41,202 nucleotides of DNA. Source: an uncultured Verrucomicrobiota bacterium. Its GTDB lineage: Bacteria; Verrucomicrobiota; Verrucomicrobiia; Methylacidiphilales; UBA1321. Positions 1-8,504 of the stretch are shown here, piece by piece. Position 1 is the stretch's first letter. Every line of letters starts with the position of its first letter. A model generated the notes under the pieces. That model was not told the DNA's origin. It saw only the letters and a list, made by a program, of their open reading frames with translations, and ran no database searches. Where the stretch lies: NCBI GenBank assembly GCA_903863295.1, contig CAIPBM010000153.1:1-41202 (forward strand). Reading direction: 5' to 3'. The position numbers and the translations under genes were made by a program.

Positions 1-574
1 CGGTGCCGCTTTCGACCACGATGGCCTGGGGATAATCACTGGCGAAGGTCTTGAAGCTGAAAGTCTGGCCCGCTTTAAGCGGCACCGCATAGCTGAGTTG
101 CCGGATCTTCTCCGGCCCGAGGGCGTCGAGCCGGGGGATGTGATAGCGCTGGGTCTGCCCGCGACCGGTCACGACCAGAACATCGCCCTCGCGCACGCCG
201 CTTGATTCGATATGCGAACCGACCCCGGAGGTGACCTGTTTGAAATTAAGCACGCCGCCATCGGCATCCTCGGTCACCGTGTAGGTCTCGGTGATGGTCA
301 TGGGGGTGCTGAGCCTCTTGACCACGAACTGGTCCTCATGCTCGGTGACAAAATGGGGGCCATCGGGCGTTTCGATCGGGGTCGTGATGGTGCTGCCGAA
401 GCCGCAAGGTTTGCCATCAAGAATGAGGACGACCCATTCCTCGAAAATCGGTTTTGCCGAGCCAGTTTTCCCATCAGCGGCTGGTTCCGGGGTCTGGCCG
501 GATAATCCGATGACCGGAAAGAGACACGCCGCGACCAGCGCGAGAATCCGCACCTTATTGAGGCTTTGGGGCAT
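1..574 (-). CDS. Secreted protein of unknown function, 3' end outside window
   Basis: This open frame of about 191 codons begins at ATG 574 and runs off the left edge. The first 26 residues (MPQSLNKVRILALVAACLFP and on) form a Sec signal peptide ending near LSGQ, so export is expected. The mature part starts with an EEWVVLILDGKPCGFGST segment followed by beta-rich sequence about 'covering' a substrate-like chain. This resembles the N-terminal region that precedes transglutaminase-like domains in secreted proteins of Verrucomicrobia and Planctomycetes, but the catalytic part would lie outside the window, so that name is only a guess. The start overlaps the end of the upstream gene by 20 bases, which suggests a shared transcript. 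No clear ribosome binding site is visible; an in-frame GTG a few codons on is a possible alternative. Confidence 0.7.
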   Translation of the reverse strand, partial: MPQSLNKVRILALVAACLFPVIGLSGQTPEPAADGKTGSAKPIFEEWVVLILDGKPCGFGSTITTPIETPDGPHFVTEHEDQFVVKRLSTPMTITETYTVTEDADGGVLNFKQVTSGVGSHIESSGVREGDVLVVTGRGQTQRYHIPRLDALGPEKIRQLSYAVPLKAGQTFSFKTFASDYPQAIVVESGT

Positions 575-2519
575 CTGGCGTCGTTGGAGCAGCATTGGTG
601 GAAGCGTCAGGAAGTGTGGCGGGAAGGGGAGCGGCATTGGTGGCATCTGGTGCGGGCGGGGCATTGGTCGCCGTATCGGGCAGGGTTGCGGCTGGGGCAG
701 GTGAGGGTGTGACCAGCGGAACGAAAGCGGGAACTTTGAGGGCGCTGATTTTCGGAACCCAGCCCATCGATTCCGCCACGGGTAGTACGAACTGGGAAGC
801 GTAGGCATAATAAACTCCCTGGTTACCCACGCCAGAAACGGAGAAGCCATGCACGCCTGTATCGTCGGGAGTGAGAACGAATGACCACGTGCCCACGGGT
901 GCCGCCCAGGTCAAATCCTCGGGCAAGGTTTGGCCCTTGAGGGCGTTTGCCAGGTCGCGGTTGAACATGGAGGCCAGGGAAAGATAAGGAGTCACGTTCC
1001 GGTAGGCCCGGTCCAAGAGACGCGGGGAATCGATGAAGACCAACTGCGAAGCGCCATTTCGTTTGTCGCCCACCTGCTGCACGAAGCCGTCGTTTTGAGC
1101 CACGGTGACCTGAGGGTCGCGCGCAAAGGAACGCACCGCCTGGTTGGCGGTGAGAAAGAAGCCGAGATAATTGCCATCCTCGGTCACGGTCGGGCTGATA
1201 GGCGAATCGGGGATGAATGTCAGCACGGCGAAATTATGGTTGTTGGCATTGACCTCCTTGATGACGGCGGAGTCCTCGTAAGCCTTGCGGGTCGACTCGA
1301 TAATGGCCCTGATCACCGGCTTGAAGTCGTCAGGCTTGGCGAGCTTCACGAGAAGGCCGAGCTCGGGATATTTGGAATCGGTATTCCATTCGCCTTGGAT
1401 GGAGACTTCCGAGCCGAGCAGGTCGAGGATGTTATGTTGAATATCGAGGCCCACGCTTTGTGTCCAGCCCTGGAGGAAGTGAACCGCGTAGGTGCTGAGC
1501 GGATAAAGGCTCGGAGAGCGTTCGGCATTTGCCTGGAGGTTTTTCCAGTACTGCGACCAATTGATGCTGGAGGCCCAGTAAAAGAGGGTTTCGTGGCCGC
1601 TGAACTGGAGCGTCTCGAACGCGCAGGGAGTTGCGCCGAGGCCGGAATCGGCCTGGGCCTGATGGGGAACCGGAATGGAAAAACGATCCACGATATCGCC
1701 ATTTTCAAACCAAGTTCCAAATGCTGCCGCGCCCGTTCCGGAGGCACGTTCGGAGAGATAGTTGGCCAGCGAACCGTTCCCGGCGCTGGCCTGCTTTTGG
1801 AGGAAATCGATGCCGGTATGATAATCAATGTAGGCGACTCCCAACGGGTCTTTACCCAGTTGAGACACTACTTTTTGGTACTCGGCATTTTGGGCGAGGC
1901 TGGGAGTGGTTGAGGTCTTTTGATAGCGCGCGATCCAGTCCTGCAAGGGAGCCTCGCCCCACGTGGTAACAATCCAGCCATGAATGTGGGCGACACAAAT
2001 CTTGTTCGCCCCGCCCGGTCCCTGAATCCATTGGTAATCGAAACCGGCGACATTGCCGGTGCCGGTGGTTCCCTGCTTGAGGAGATCCGGCCAGGCTGCC
2101 TTCAGCTTTTCCACGAAGCCGTCGAAATCGCCCAAACCGGCCTTTGGTTTCATCGCGGCGATGAATCCGGCCTGCTCGGGGTGATCGGCATCGAGATGGG
2201 TAATCGCCATGAATGACTGACCGCTGAGATTGGGGAGAAAGGCTTGGAAGAGATCGGCATTTTTCTCGCCAATCCAATGCTGGAGCAGATCGATGACGGG
2301 GTGGGCATTCGGCGAATCGACCAACGCTTTTAAATGCGAGGATTGGTAACCGGCGAGAACCGAGGCGCCGTTGGGGATGGTGGCGAAAGCGACCGTATCG
2401 GAGGGAACCAGCTCAGCCGCATCAATCTTGGGTGCGGCGAAGAGATACCACCATGCCCCCGCCCCAGCTCCAATGAGCAAAAGTACGACGAGAACCAGCA
2501 ACAATCGCAAACGAGTCAT
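555..2519 (-). CDS. Membrane-anchored large periplasmic protein, DUF3352-like
   Basis: A 654-residue protein when begun at ATG 2519 (MTRLRLLLVLVVLLL). In-frame ATG 2531 and TTG 2558 are alternatives; none has a good ribosome binding site. The start chosen puts a single transmembrane helix or uncleaved signal at residues 3-25, followed by WWYLFAAPKIDAAELVPSDT. The pattern of an anchor followed by a long domain beginning 'ELVPSDTVAFATIPN' is what is seen in DUF3352-type proteins of unknown role. The C-terminal 60 residues are low-complexity, rich in Ala, Pro, Thr and Asn, and look like a disordered tail. It lies between proC and the partial secreted gene on the same strand, 60 bases from proC, so the three may be co-transcribed. 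The function is not recognised. Confidence 0.8.
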   Translation of the reverse strand: MTRLRLLLVLVVLLLIGAGAGAWWYLFAAPKIDAAELVPSDTVAFATIPNGASVLAGYQSSHLKALVDSPNAHPVIDLLQHWIGEKNADLFQAFLPNLSGQSFMAITHLDADHPEQAGFIAAMKPKAGLGDFDGFVEKLKAAWPDLLKQGTTGTGNVAGFDYQWIQGPGGANKICVAHIHGWIVTTWGEAPLQDWIARYQKTSTTPSLAQNAEYQKVVSQLGKDPLGVAYIDYHTGIDFLQKQASAGNGSLANYLSERASGTGAAAFGTWFENGDIVDRFSIPVPHQAQADSGLGATPCAFETLQFSGHETLFYWASSINWSQYWKNLQANAERSPSLYPLSTYAVHFLQGWTQSVGLDIQHNILDLLGSEVSIQGEWNTDSKYPELGLLVKLAKPDDFKPVIRAIIESTRKAYEDSAVIKEVNANNHNFAVLTFIPDSPISPTVTEDGNYLGFFLTANQAVRSFARDPQVTVAQNDGFVQQVGDKRNGASQLVFIDSPRLLDRAYRNVTPYLSLASMFNRDLANALKGQTLPEDLTWAAPVGTWSFVLTPDDTGVHGFSVSGVGNQGVYYAYASQFVLPVAESMGWVPKISALKVPAFVPLVTPSPAPAATLPDTATNAPPAPDATNAAPLPATLPDASTNAAPTTPDAPKPQ

Positions 2520-2579
2520 AGGCGCTATCATACTGGCTGCTTGTTCGCCAGTTGGCAAATTTTGAAGAGATCCGGGATG

Positions 2580-3398
2580 CTAGGAATCGCCCCGGGCCAA
2601 TTCTTCCGCGCGGGTCTTGGCGGCGGCGAGACAGCGGGCCATGAGCGTATTGAGCGCGTCATGCTCCTCCAGAACGGCACAACCGGCCAGGGTGGTGCCG
2701 CGTGGGCTTTTCACCTGAGCAGCCAGTTCCAGAGGTGTGAGACTCGATTGCGCGGCCAGTTGTGCCGAGCCGAGGACGGTTTGCAGGGCCAGTTCGCGAG
2801 CCAACTTTTCCGGCAATCCGAGGCCCACCGCCGCCTGAATCAGCGCATCCATGAAGTGAAAGACATAGGCCGGGCCGCTGCCGGAAAGTGCGGTGATGGT
2901 GTCGATCTGGCTTTCGTCCACGCGCCAAGCTTTTCCGGTCGAAGCAAGGATGCGATCAATCAGGGCAAAGTCGGCTGCGGTGATGGCCGGGCCGCCCGCG
3001 TAAACGCTCGCGCCGGCACCGATCTGCATCGGCGTGTTCGGCATGGCCCGGACGATGCGGGCGGTGGGATGCAGTCCCGCGCCGATTTTCCCCGTGGTCA
3101 ACCCCGCCGCGAGTGATAAGAAGAGTTTGCCCGCACTTGCCTCGCGCAGAAGGGGGAGAACCTCGGGAAAGACCTGCGGCTTGATGGCGAGAATAACGAG
3201 ATCACTTTCGCGCACGAGTTGAACGGTGTCCGAAGTCCAGCGTGCACCTGCCCCGGGAAAGAGATCAAGAAAGGGTTGTCCCGATTTTTCCGAGCGGGAG
3301 GAGCAAACGAGATCCTTCGCCGAGGCGACGCCTGCCCGGACGATCCCTGCCGCCAGAGCCCGCGCCATTTTTCCCGCGCCGATGAAGCCGATAGTCAT
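2580..3398 (-). CDS. proC: Pyrroline-5-carboxylate reductase
   Basis: ProC catalyses the last step of proline synthesis, the NAD(P)H-dependent reduction of pyrroline-5-carboxylate, in the cytoplasm. The 272-residue product opens with MTIGFIGAGKMARALA, the Rossmann dinucleotide-binding loop. The family signature GSGPAYVFHFMDALIQAA lies in the C-terminal helical dimerisation domain, and a conserved SPRGTT motif (substrate binding) follows. Length agrees with the family (about 270). An upstream in-frame GTG at 3413 exists, but ATG 3398 is preferred because GAGGAACGACT directly precedes it with an AGGA box at normal spacing. The gene is the first of a minus-strand run leading to the DUF3352-like gene. 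Confidence 0.96.
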   Translation of the reverse strand: MTIGFIGAGKMARALAAGIVRAGVASAKDLVCSSRSEKSGQPFLDLFPGAGARWTSDTVQLVRESDLVILAIKPQVFPEVLPLLREASAGKLFLSLAAGLTTGKIGAGLHPTARIVRAMPNTPMQIGAGASVYAGGPAITAADFALIDRILASTGKAWRVDESQIDTITALSGSGPAYVFHFMDALIQAAVGLGLPEKLARELALQTVLGSAQLAAQSSLTPLELAAQVKSPRGTTLAGCAVLEEHDALNTLMARCLAAAKTRAEELARGDS

Positions 3399-3485
3399 AG
3401 TCGTTCCTCGCACTTTAAATCGGTCGACCTGAGATTGTCGATGAGTCTGTCGGTAGCAGGAAACTCAAGCGAAACGGCGTGTCTG

Positions 3486-4040
3486 CTAGTCGCCCAGGGT
3501 CTTCAGTTGCGCCTCGGCAAAACTGTATTCGGTGAAGTCCTTCACATCGGTGGCGAGGCATTTGTGGAAGTAATGCGCCGCGGTGGTGGAGTCACCGGCG
3601 AGTAAGTGTTTCATGCCGGCGTAGTACCAGGCTTCGCAGTGCTGCTCATTGGCGGTTTCAACGCCGGGGATGTCGGAGGCTGCCATCAAGTCGGCCTCGG
3701 AGATTTGGCCGAGGAAGAAGTCGGCGATCTTGGAGGGCCATTCGTTCTCCTTGGCGTTCCAGGTTTTTTGCCGCGCCTCACTAAGGTCGATATCGGCCTC
3801 GGTCTGATGATGCATTTGCGACCGGGCTAGCCAGATGAAAAGATGGGCGTAATCGGCGTAGTCGCCTTTCGGCGCAAGGCTGCAGTAGAGACTGAAATCG
3901 GTCCACGCGTCATTGAACTTGCCGTCCTTGTACTCCGTCTGGGCGTTCTCGTAATAATCCTCCGGGGTGTCCTGGGCCTGGCCTAGGGAGGGGGAAATGG
4001 CAAGCAGCAGGATCAGGAGGAGCCAGGATCGCTTGCGCAT
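3486..4040 (-). CDS. Secreted TPR protein, NlpI-like
   Basis: A 184-residue protein with a signal peptide (MRKRSWLLLILLLAISPSLG, cleavage near AQA/QD). The first tetratricopeptide unit is visible at DYYENAQTEYKDGKFNDAWTDF, and a last one at EAWYYAGMKHLLAGDSTTAA. The ending (KDFTEYSFAEAQLKTLGD) matches the pattern of the last helix pair in NlpI-type lipoproteins, which act as adaptor scaffolds for peptidoglycan enzymes. Here there is no lipobox cysteine, so the protein is probably soluble in the periplasm. A longer reading frame starts at 4103, but ATG 4040 is chosen because only it places the signal peptide at the N-terminus. It is divergent from ychF, 94 bases away. The role is inferred only at family level. 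Confidence 0.8.
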   Translation of the reverse strand: MRKRSWLLLILLLAISPSLGQAQDTPEDYYENAQTEYKDGKFNDAWTDFSLYCSLAPKGDYADYAHLFIWLARSQMHHQTEADIDLSEARQKTWNAKENEWPSKIADFFLGQISEADLMAASDIPGVETANEQHCEAWYYAGMKHLLAGDSTTAAHYFHKCLATDVKDFTEYSFAEAQLKTLGD

Positions 4041-4134
4041 GAAAAGAATGTCAGTGAGGTGGCGGGGTTGGTCAAGACGATTGCCCACCGCTTGCCTTGC
4101 CATCGCGCATCCGCCGCGCTAGGTTTGGCCCCTT

Positions 4135-5238
4135 ATGTTACGCGCCGGAATCGTCGGACTCCCCAATGTTGGGAAGAGCACACTTTTTAACGCAGTCACC
4201 CGCACCCGCAAGGCGCAGGCGGCCAACTACCCGTTTTGCACGATCGAGCCGAACAATGGCATCGTGACGGTCCCCGATGAACGGCTGGCCAAGCTCTCTG
4301 AAATCTCGAAGTCGCAAAAGCTGATTCCGGCCGTGTTCGAGTTCGTCGACATCGCCGGACTGGTCAAGGGCGCGAGCACCGGGGAGGGTCTGGGCAACAA
4401 GTTCCTGACCCATATCCGGGAAGTCGATGCGGTCATCCAGGTGGTGCGCTGTTTTGAGGACGACGATATTCATCACGTCTCCGGGACGGTTGATCCGGTG
4501 CGGGACATTGAAGTCATCAACACCGAACTCGTTCTTTGCGACCTGGAGACGGTGCAAAAGCGCAAGGATAAGAACACCAAGGCGGCGCGTGGGGGCGACA
4601 AGCAGGCCAAGGCTGAGAACGATCTCATCGCCAAGCTGGAACCGCATCTCGATTCAGGCAAGACGGCAGTCGTGCTGGAGATGACGCCGGATGAAAAGGC
4701 GTTGATGAAGGGGTTCTTTCTTCTGACTGCAAAGCCGACGCTTTTTGCCTGCAATGTGGCCGAAGGTGAACTGGCCAATCCTGATGCGAACAAATATGTC
4801 CAGGCGGTGCGTGCGTATGTGAAGACTCATCTTAACACCGAAGCCGTGGTGATTTCGGCACAGATTGAATCCGACCTGGTAGACTTAAGCGAGGCGGAGC
4901 AGAAGGAATATCTGGAAAGCCTGGGCGTGAAGGAATCGGGCGTCGGGACCCTGATCCGTGCGGCTTATCATTTGCTGGGACTGCGAACCTATTTCACCAC
5001 AGGCGAAAAAGAGACGCGCGCCTGGACGATTCACGCGGGCGACAAGGCTCCAGCGGCGGCGGGTGTCATCCACTCTGATTTCGAACGTGGGTTCATCGCG
5101 GCGGAATGTACCGCTTATGAGGAATTGGTGAAGCTTGGTTCCTTTGCCAAGGCACGGGAAGCGGGACGCCTCCGCATCGAAGGCAAGGAATACACGGTGC
5201 AGGACGGGGATGTGCTGGAGTTTCGGTTTAATGTGTAA
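4135..5238 (+). CDS. ychF: Redox-regulated ribosome-binding ATPase YchF
   Basis: YchF is a universally conserved Obg-family P-loop protein that binds ribosomes and hydrolyses ATP rather than GTP. The 367-residue product has G1 GLPNVGKST (residues 8-16), the typical NYPFCTIEPN switch region, G3 DIAGLVKGAS, and NVAE in the place of the GTPase NKxD motif, which is the feature tied to ATP preference. The middle helical hairpin is followed by a C-terminal TGS domain from about residue 283 (LRTYFTTGEKETRAWTI) ending KEYTVQDGDVLEFRFNV, as in all members. Length equals the family norm (363-368). ATG 4135 fits the conserved N-terminus; no strong ribosome binding site is seen. Confidence 0.98.
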   Translation: MLRAGIVGLPNVGKSTLFNAVTRTRKAQAANYPFCTIEPNNGIVTVPDERLAKLSEISKSQKLIPAVFEFVDIAGLVKGASTGEGLGNKFLTHIREVDAVIQVVRCFEDDDIHHVSGTVDPVRDIEVINTELVLCDLETVQKRKDKNTKAARGGDKQAKAENDLIAKLEPHLDSGKTAVVLEMTPDEKALMKGFFLLTAKPTLFACNVAEGELANPDANKYVQAVRAYVKTHLNTEAVVISAQIESDLVDLSEAEQKEYLESLGVKESGVGTLIRAAYHLLGLRTYFTTGEKETRAWTIHAGDKAPAAAGVIHSDFERGFIAAECTAYEELVKLGSFAKAREAGRLRIEGKEYTVQDGDVLEFRFNV

Positions 5239-5279
5239 CCGACCTTGCCCCGGCATAAATTTGAATTACTTTTACACCA

Positions 5280-5456
5280 ATGAGCGGCATCGATTATTTA
5301 ACCAATGAACTCGGCCAGAGAAAGGCCGTCGTCATCGATTTAAAAAAGCATGCCCAGCTTTGGGAAGATTTTTACGACACCCTCGTCGTGAAGGCGCGCA
5401 AGATGGAGCCTCGGGAATCGTTGGAGTCTGTGCGGCGGCGATTAAAAGCCAAATAG
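5280..5456 (+). CDS. Small antitoxin of a RelE-type pair (58 residues)
   Basis: A short frame from ATG 5280 to TAG 5456 encodes 58 residues beginning MSGIDYLTNELGQRKAVVID. The pattern 'YLTNELGQRKAVVIDLKKHAQLWEDFYDTLV' resembles the Phd/YefM-like or DUF2281-like antitoxins that precede RelE-type toxins: a short beta-hairpin, then an amphipathic helix, and a charged C-terminal tail (EPRESLESVRRRLKAK) that usually wraps the toxin. It lies 41 bases after ychF and 50 bases before the RelE-like gene in the same direction. The pairing is inferred from order and size; the sequence identity to known antitoxins cannot be measured here. Confidence 0.75.
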   Translation: MSGIDYLTNELGQRKAVVIDLKKHAQLWEDFYDTLVVKARKMEPRESLESVRRRLKAK

Positions 5457-5506
5457 ACGCTCGACGCTCTTCGAGACAAGTTTAGCCTAGCAGGGGAAAA
5501 GCTTTT

Positions 5507-5800
5507 TTGGTGTTTGTCAGTAATAATACCAGCGTGACCAACTACTCTATCACCTTTGCCAGATCGGCTCGCAAAGAGATTGAAGAACTTCCCCCTCACG
5601 TTGCCGTACGAATTCTTGATCGAATTGATGCCTTAGCTGAAGTGCCTCGTCCGTCTGGAGCACTCCCTTTGAGGGGTGAATCAGGCTTGTGGCGCATGCG
5701 CATTGGGGATTACAGGGTAGTTTATGCCATTGATGACAGGAAGAGGGTTGTCGATATTTCAATCGTTCGTCATCGCAAGGATGTTTACCGGGATATTTAG
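5507..5800 (+). CDS. RelE/ParE-family toxin
   Basis: The 97-residue product (88 if begun at GTG 5534) has the fold pattern of RelE toxins: YSITFARSARKEIEELP at the N-terminus, two helices, then RGESGLWRMRIGDYRVVYAI and the final strand VDISIVRHRKDVYRDI. The conserved arginines in the WRMRIGDYRVVY and VRHRKDVY segments are the residues used by RelE proteins for mRNA cleavage in the ribosomal A site. The start is uncertain: TTG 5507 and GTG 5510 follow an AGGGGA box at 5492-5497, while GTG 5534 gives the more usual N-terminus but has no box. The gene ends 5 bases before the ABC exporter, so read-through into it is likely. Confidence 0.9.
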   Translation: MVFVSNNTSVTNYSITFARSARKEIEELPPHVAVRILDRIDALAEVPRPSGALPLRGESGLWRMRIGDYRVVYAIDDRKRVVDISIVRHRKDVYRDI

Positions 5801-5805
5801 AATCA

Positions 5806-7569
5806 ATGAAAACCTTCCGCCGCGTTTGGATCTATGCCCGGGTCTATCCGGGACTGTGCCTGGCCACTTTCAGTGCGGCCATCGCGGGAACCCTGGCCAG
5901 CCTGGTATTCCCGAAGGTCACCGGGCTGGTCATCGACAAGGTGCTCACTCCGCATCGCGGAGACCTATTAATTTATTATGTTTTAGTCGTGGCGGCGGCA
6001 TTTCTCGCCCAGAGCGCGTTGAATGCATTGCGGATTCGCTTCAACAATACGTTTGAGCAAAAAGTGATCTTTGACCTTCGTCGGGATCTCTACCGCACGC
6101 TGCAAAGGCTGCCTCTGCGCTGGTATGACTCGCGCGCCACGGGGGATATCATCACGCGTGTCATCGACGACGTAACCGCGATGGAGCGGGTCTTGATCGA
6201 TGGCGTGGAACAGGGACTGATCGCGATCCTGACCATCCTGGGAGTGGCGGTGACCCTCTTCAGTCTGAATCCCAAGCTTGCCGCGTGGATGCTCCTGCCG
6301 ATGCCGGTTCTTTTTGGAGGTGCCATTTGGTACACGCTCACGGCCAAGACTCGCTACAGCGCCCAGCGCAAGGCCGCCTCGGCGATGAATTCGCTTCTGC
6401 TCGATAATCTGCAGGGCGTGAGGCAGATCAAGTCCTACGCGCGCGAGGAGACCGAGCTGGAGCGATTTTCAACTTCGGCGCGGCTTGTGGGCGAGACGCA
6501 ACTCGTAATTATGCGGACGTGGTCGTGGTACTCCTCGGCCATGGCGTTCTTTGGCACGCTGGGGAGCGTCATCGTGCTTTATATTGGCGGGCGCGATGTG
6601 CTGGCGGATTCGATGACGGTGGGGGAGCTCTTCACCTTCTTTCTCTACGTCGCGATGTTCTACGAGCCAGTGAAAAGCTTGCACCAGATCAACCAGCTCT
6701 ATCAGGCGGGACGCGCCTCGAGCGATCGCGTGGCCGAAATTCTCGATGCCGCCCAGGAGAAGTATGGGGATCCGGATGACCGGCCCATCGTCCGGGCCAA
6801 GGGTCAGGTCGATTACCGCCATGTCGTCTTCGCTTACCGGTCGGATGTTCCGGCGTTACATGACATCAACGTCTCCGTGAAGCCGGGGCAGTGTGTGGCG
6901 TTGGTCGGGCCGACAGGGGCGGGAAAATCGACGCTTGTCTCGCTGCTAAGCCGATTTTACGAAGCCACGGGCGGTGAGATTCGGCTCGATGGCCGTAATG
7001 TCGCCGATATTTCGTTACGCGAATTGCGCGAGCAGATCGGCGTGGTTTCGCAGGAGACCTTCCTTTTCAATGCCACGATTCTCGACAATCTCCGCTTTGG
7101 TCGACCGGAGGCGACCCGCGAGGAGATTGAGGCCATGGCCCGCGCCGCTTGCGTGCATGATTTCGTTTCGGCGTTGCCCGAAGGGTACGATACCCATGTG
7201 GGCGAGCGTGGGGTGAAGCTCTCGGTCGGCGAGAAGCAGCGTATTTCCATCGCGCGGGCGTTGCTGAAGAATCCGCCGGTACTGGTGCTGGATGAGGCCA
7301 CGGCGAGTGTCGATACTTCCACGGAGCAGCTTATCCAGCAGGCGCTGCAGCGTTTGCTGGCGGGACGCACGTCCTTTGTCATTGCCCACCGGCTTTCCAC
7401 CGTCCGGCATGCGGACCTGATTTTGGTGCTGAAAAAAGGGCGGATCGTTGAACGGGGTACGCATGAAGAGTTGCTCAACCAGAATGGACTCTACGCGAAA
7501 CTTTGTCGCGCCCAGCATACGGATCGCTTTTCCGAAACCGATGTGGAAGCCGTGCTTGCTGACTTGTGA
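5806..7569 (+). CDS. ABC exporter, MsbA-like half transporter
   Basis: A 587-residue half-size ABC exporter with the membrane domain fused to the ATPase, acting as a homodimer in the inner membrane. Six transmembrane segments lie in residues 1-320, with the intracellular loop RWYDSRATGDIITRVIDDV characteristic of type IV exporters. The nucleotide-binding domain has Walker A GPTGAGKST (about 368-376), a Q-loop at QETFLFNATILDNL, the signature LSVGEKQRISIARALL (about 472), Walker B VLVLDEATASVD and the H-loop FVIAHRLSTVRHAD. LSVGE in place of LSGGQ is common in lipid flippases of this group. The substrate (lipid A precursor, other lipid or drug) cannot be told from sequence. It follows the toxin gene by 5 bases. 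Confidence 0.93.
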   Translation: MKTFRRVWIYARVYPGLCLATFSAAIAGTLASLVFPKVTGLVIDKVLTPHRGDLLIYYVLVVAAAFLAQSALNALRIRFNNTFEQKVIFDLRRDLYRTLQRLPLRWYDSRATGDIITRVIDDVTAMERVLIDGVEQGLIAILTILGVAVTLFSLNPKLAAWMLLPMPVLFGGAIWYTLTAKTRYSAQRKAASAMNSLLLDNLQGVRQIKSYAREETELERFSTSARLVGETQLVIMRTWSWYSSAMAFFGTLGSVIVLYIGGRDVLADSMTVGELFTFFLYVAMFYEPVKSLHQINQLYQAGRASSDRVAEILDAAQEKYGDPDDRPIVRAKGQVDYRHVVFAYRSDVPALHDINVSVKPGQCVALVGPTGAGKSTLVSLLSRFYEATGGEIRLDGRNVADISLRELREQIGVVSQETFLFNATILDNLRFGRPEATREEIEAMARAACVHDFVSALPEGYDTHVGERGVKLSVGEKQRISIARALLKNPPVLVLDEATASVDTSTEQLIQQALQRLLAGRTSFVIAHRLSTVRHADLILVLKKGRIVERGTHEELLNQNGLYAKLCRAQHTDRFSETDVEAVLADL

Positions 7570-7582
7570 GTGCAGATTGTTG

Positions 7583-7696
7583 GCCCGGACAACTCGTTGT
7601 CCGGGCGCGCGCAGCGCGCAGGAAGCGAGGTCCTCTGCAATGTCGCCAAGCGCTTCCTGTCGCCTTCGGCGACCTAGATAATAAATTGTCCGGGCA
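7583..7696. repeat. Compact multi-hairpin intergenic repeat between convergent genes
   Basis: Several perfect inverted repeats are packed in the 134-base gap between the exporter and the convergent kinase-like gene. GCCCGGACAA (7583-7592) pairs with TTGTCCGGGC (7597-7606) over a 4-base loop. CAGGAAGCG (7619-7627) pairs with CGCTTCCTG (7651-7659). GTCGCC (7659-7664) pairs with GGCGAC (7668-7673). TTGTCCGGGC recurs at 7687-7696. The structure can serve as a terminator for both strands, and its modular form suggests a dispersed genomic repeat. Confidence 0.7.
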
Positions 7697-7703
7697 ACGG
7701 AAT

Positions 7704-8417
7704 CTATGAAGCCTTTAGACCGGGAATGACGTCGATGGGAAAGAGAAGACCTTCGGGAGTTTTAATCCAGTTATGACCCTCGGCATCGTTTACCTCTAGC
7801 CCGAGTTCATCATGAGTATATTGGCCCAGGCCGGTCTTGCGAAATCCGGCGGCCTCCATGCGGGTATCGACTTCATGATCGAGAGGATGGGTTCCCTCAT
7901 AGATGGGTTGGCGGATGACCGGAACCATGCGCCCGCTTTCGGCATGGTTGGTGAGTCCAGCGAGATCGGCCCGGTCGCCGAAGAGGAGATCCGAGAGGAG
8001 CCACCGCGAGAGATACTCGCGGGGAAACCAGGGTTTGTCCTTCCAACGTTTATAGAGATAGCCGGGCTCGGCGGCGTCTTGGAAGATATCGTGCTCACTG
8101 CGACCGCCCAGTTCCTCAAAATGAAGGAAATTATCTGCTGGGATGATGGCGTCGTGGTGAGCGGCCCAGCGCTGGATTATTTTTCGGTCACGGGCGGGAT
8201 CAGCTTCTGATTCCGTCTCATTTGGTCGCGCGAAGCCTCCAAGCTCATCAAGGGTTGCCTGGCAGTGGCCTCCACGGCCTTCCGCGAGGACTCGTTCTCC
8301 ATCCAGGGCCATCTGGAGGAGGTGTCGGGCATGCCGATGGTCTTGACGCGCTGACTCATGACCTGATCCTATACCTTCAGGATCATTTGGTAAATCAGAA
8401 CCTTTGCGTTCCGGCAT
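7704..8417 (-). CDS. Polyvalent-protein-type kinase-like protein, probable frame change
   Basis: The 237-residue frame begins at ATG 8417 behind a TAAGGT box. From about residue 80 it reads like the kinase-like domain found in phage and plasmid 'polyvalent' proteins: RKIIQRWAAHHDAIIPADNF, then WFPREYLSRWLLSDLLFGD, TNHAESGRMVPVIRQPIYEG and the closing GLLFPIDVIPGL. No catalytic HRD loop can be assigned with certainty, so kinase activity is unproven. The first 79 residues have poor third-position GC and many His/Arg/Gly, while the overlapping frame at 8177-8359 (MSQRVKTIGMPDTSSRWPWM) has strong third-position GC and its own AGGAT box. This suggests that the true protein begins at 8359 and passes into this frame at the A-run opposite 8180-8184. 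Confidence 0.6.
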   Translation of the reverse strand: MPERKGSDLPNDPEGIGSGHESARQDHRHARHLLQMALDGERVLAEGRGGHCQATLDELGGFARPNETESEADPARDRKIIQRWAAHHDAIIPADNFLHFEELGGRSEHDIFQDAAEPGYLYKRWKDKPWFPREYLSRWLLSDLLFGDRADLAGLTNHAESGRMVPVIRQPIYEGTHPLDHEVDTRMEAAGFRKTGLGQYTHDELGLEVNDAEGHNWIKTPEGLLFPIDVIPGLKAS

Positions 8418-8504
8418 GATTTTACCTTAGCACAGCAGCCCTCGTTCCAGATAGCGGAACCCGCATTTGCAGGGCAGCCGCTTTTTCGATACGCTTGGAA
8501 CGAT

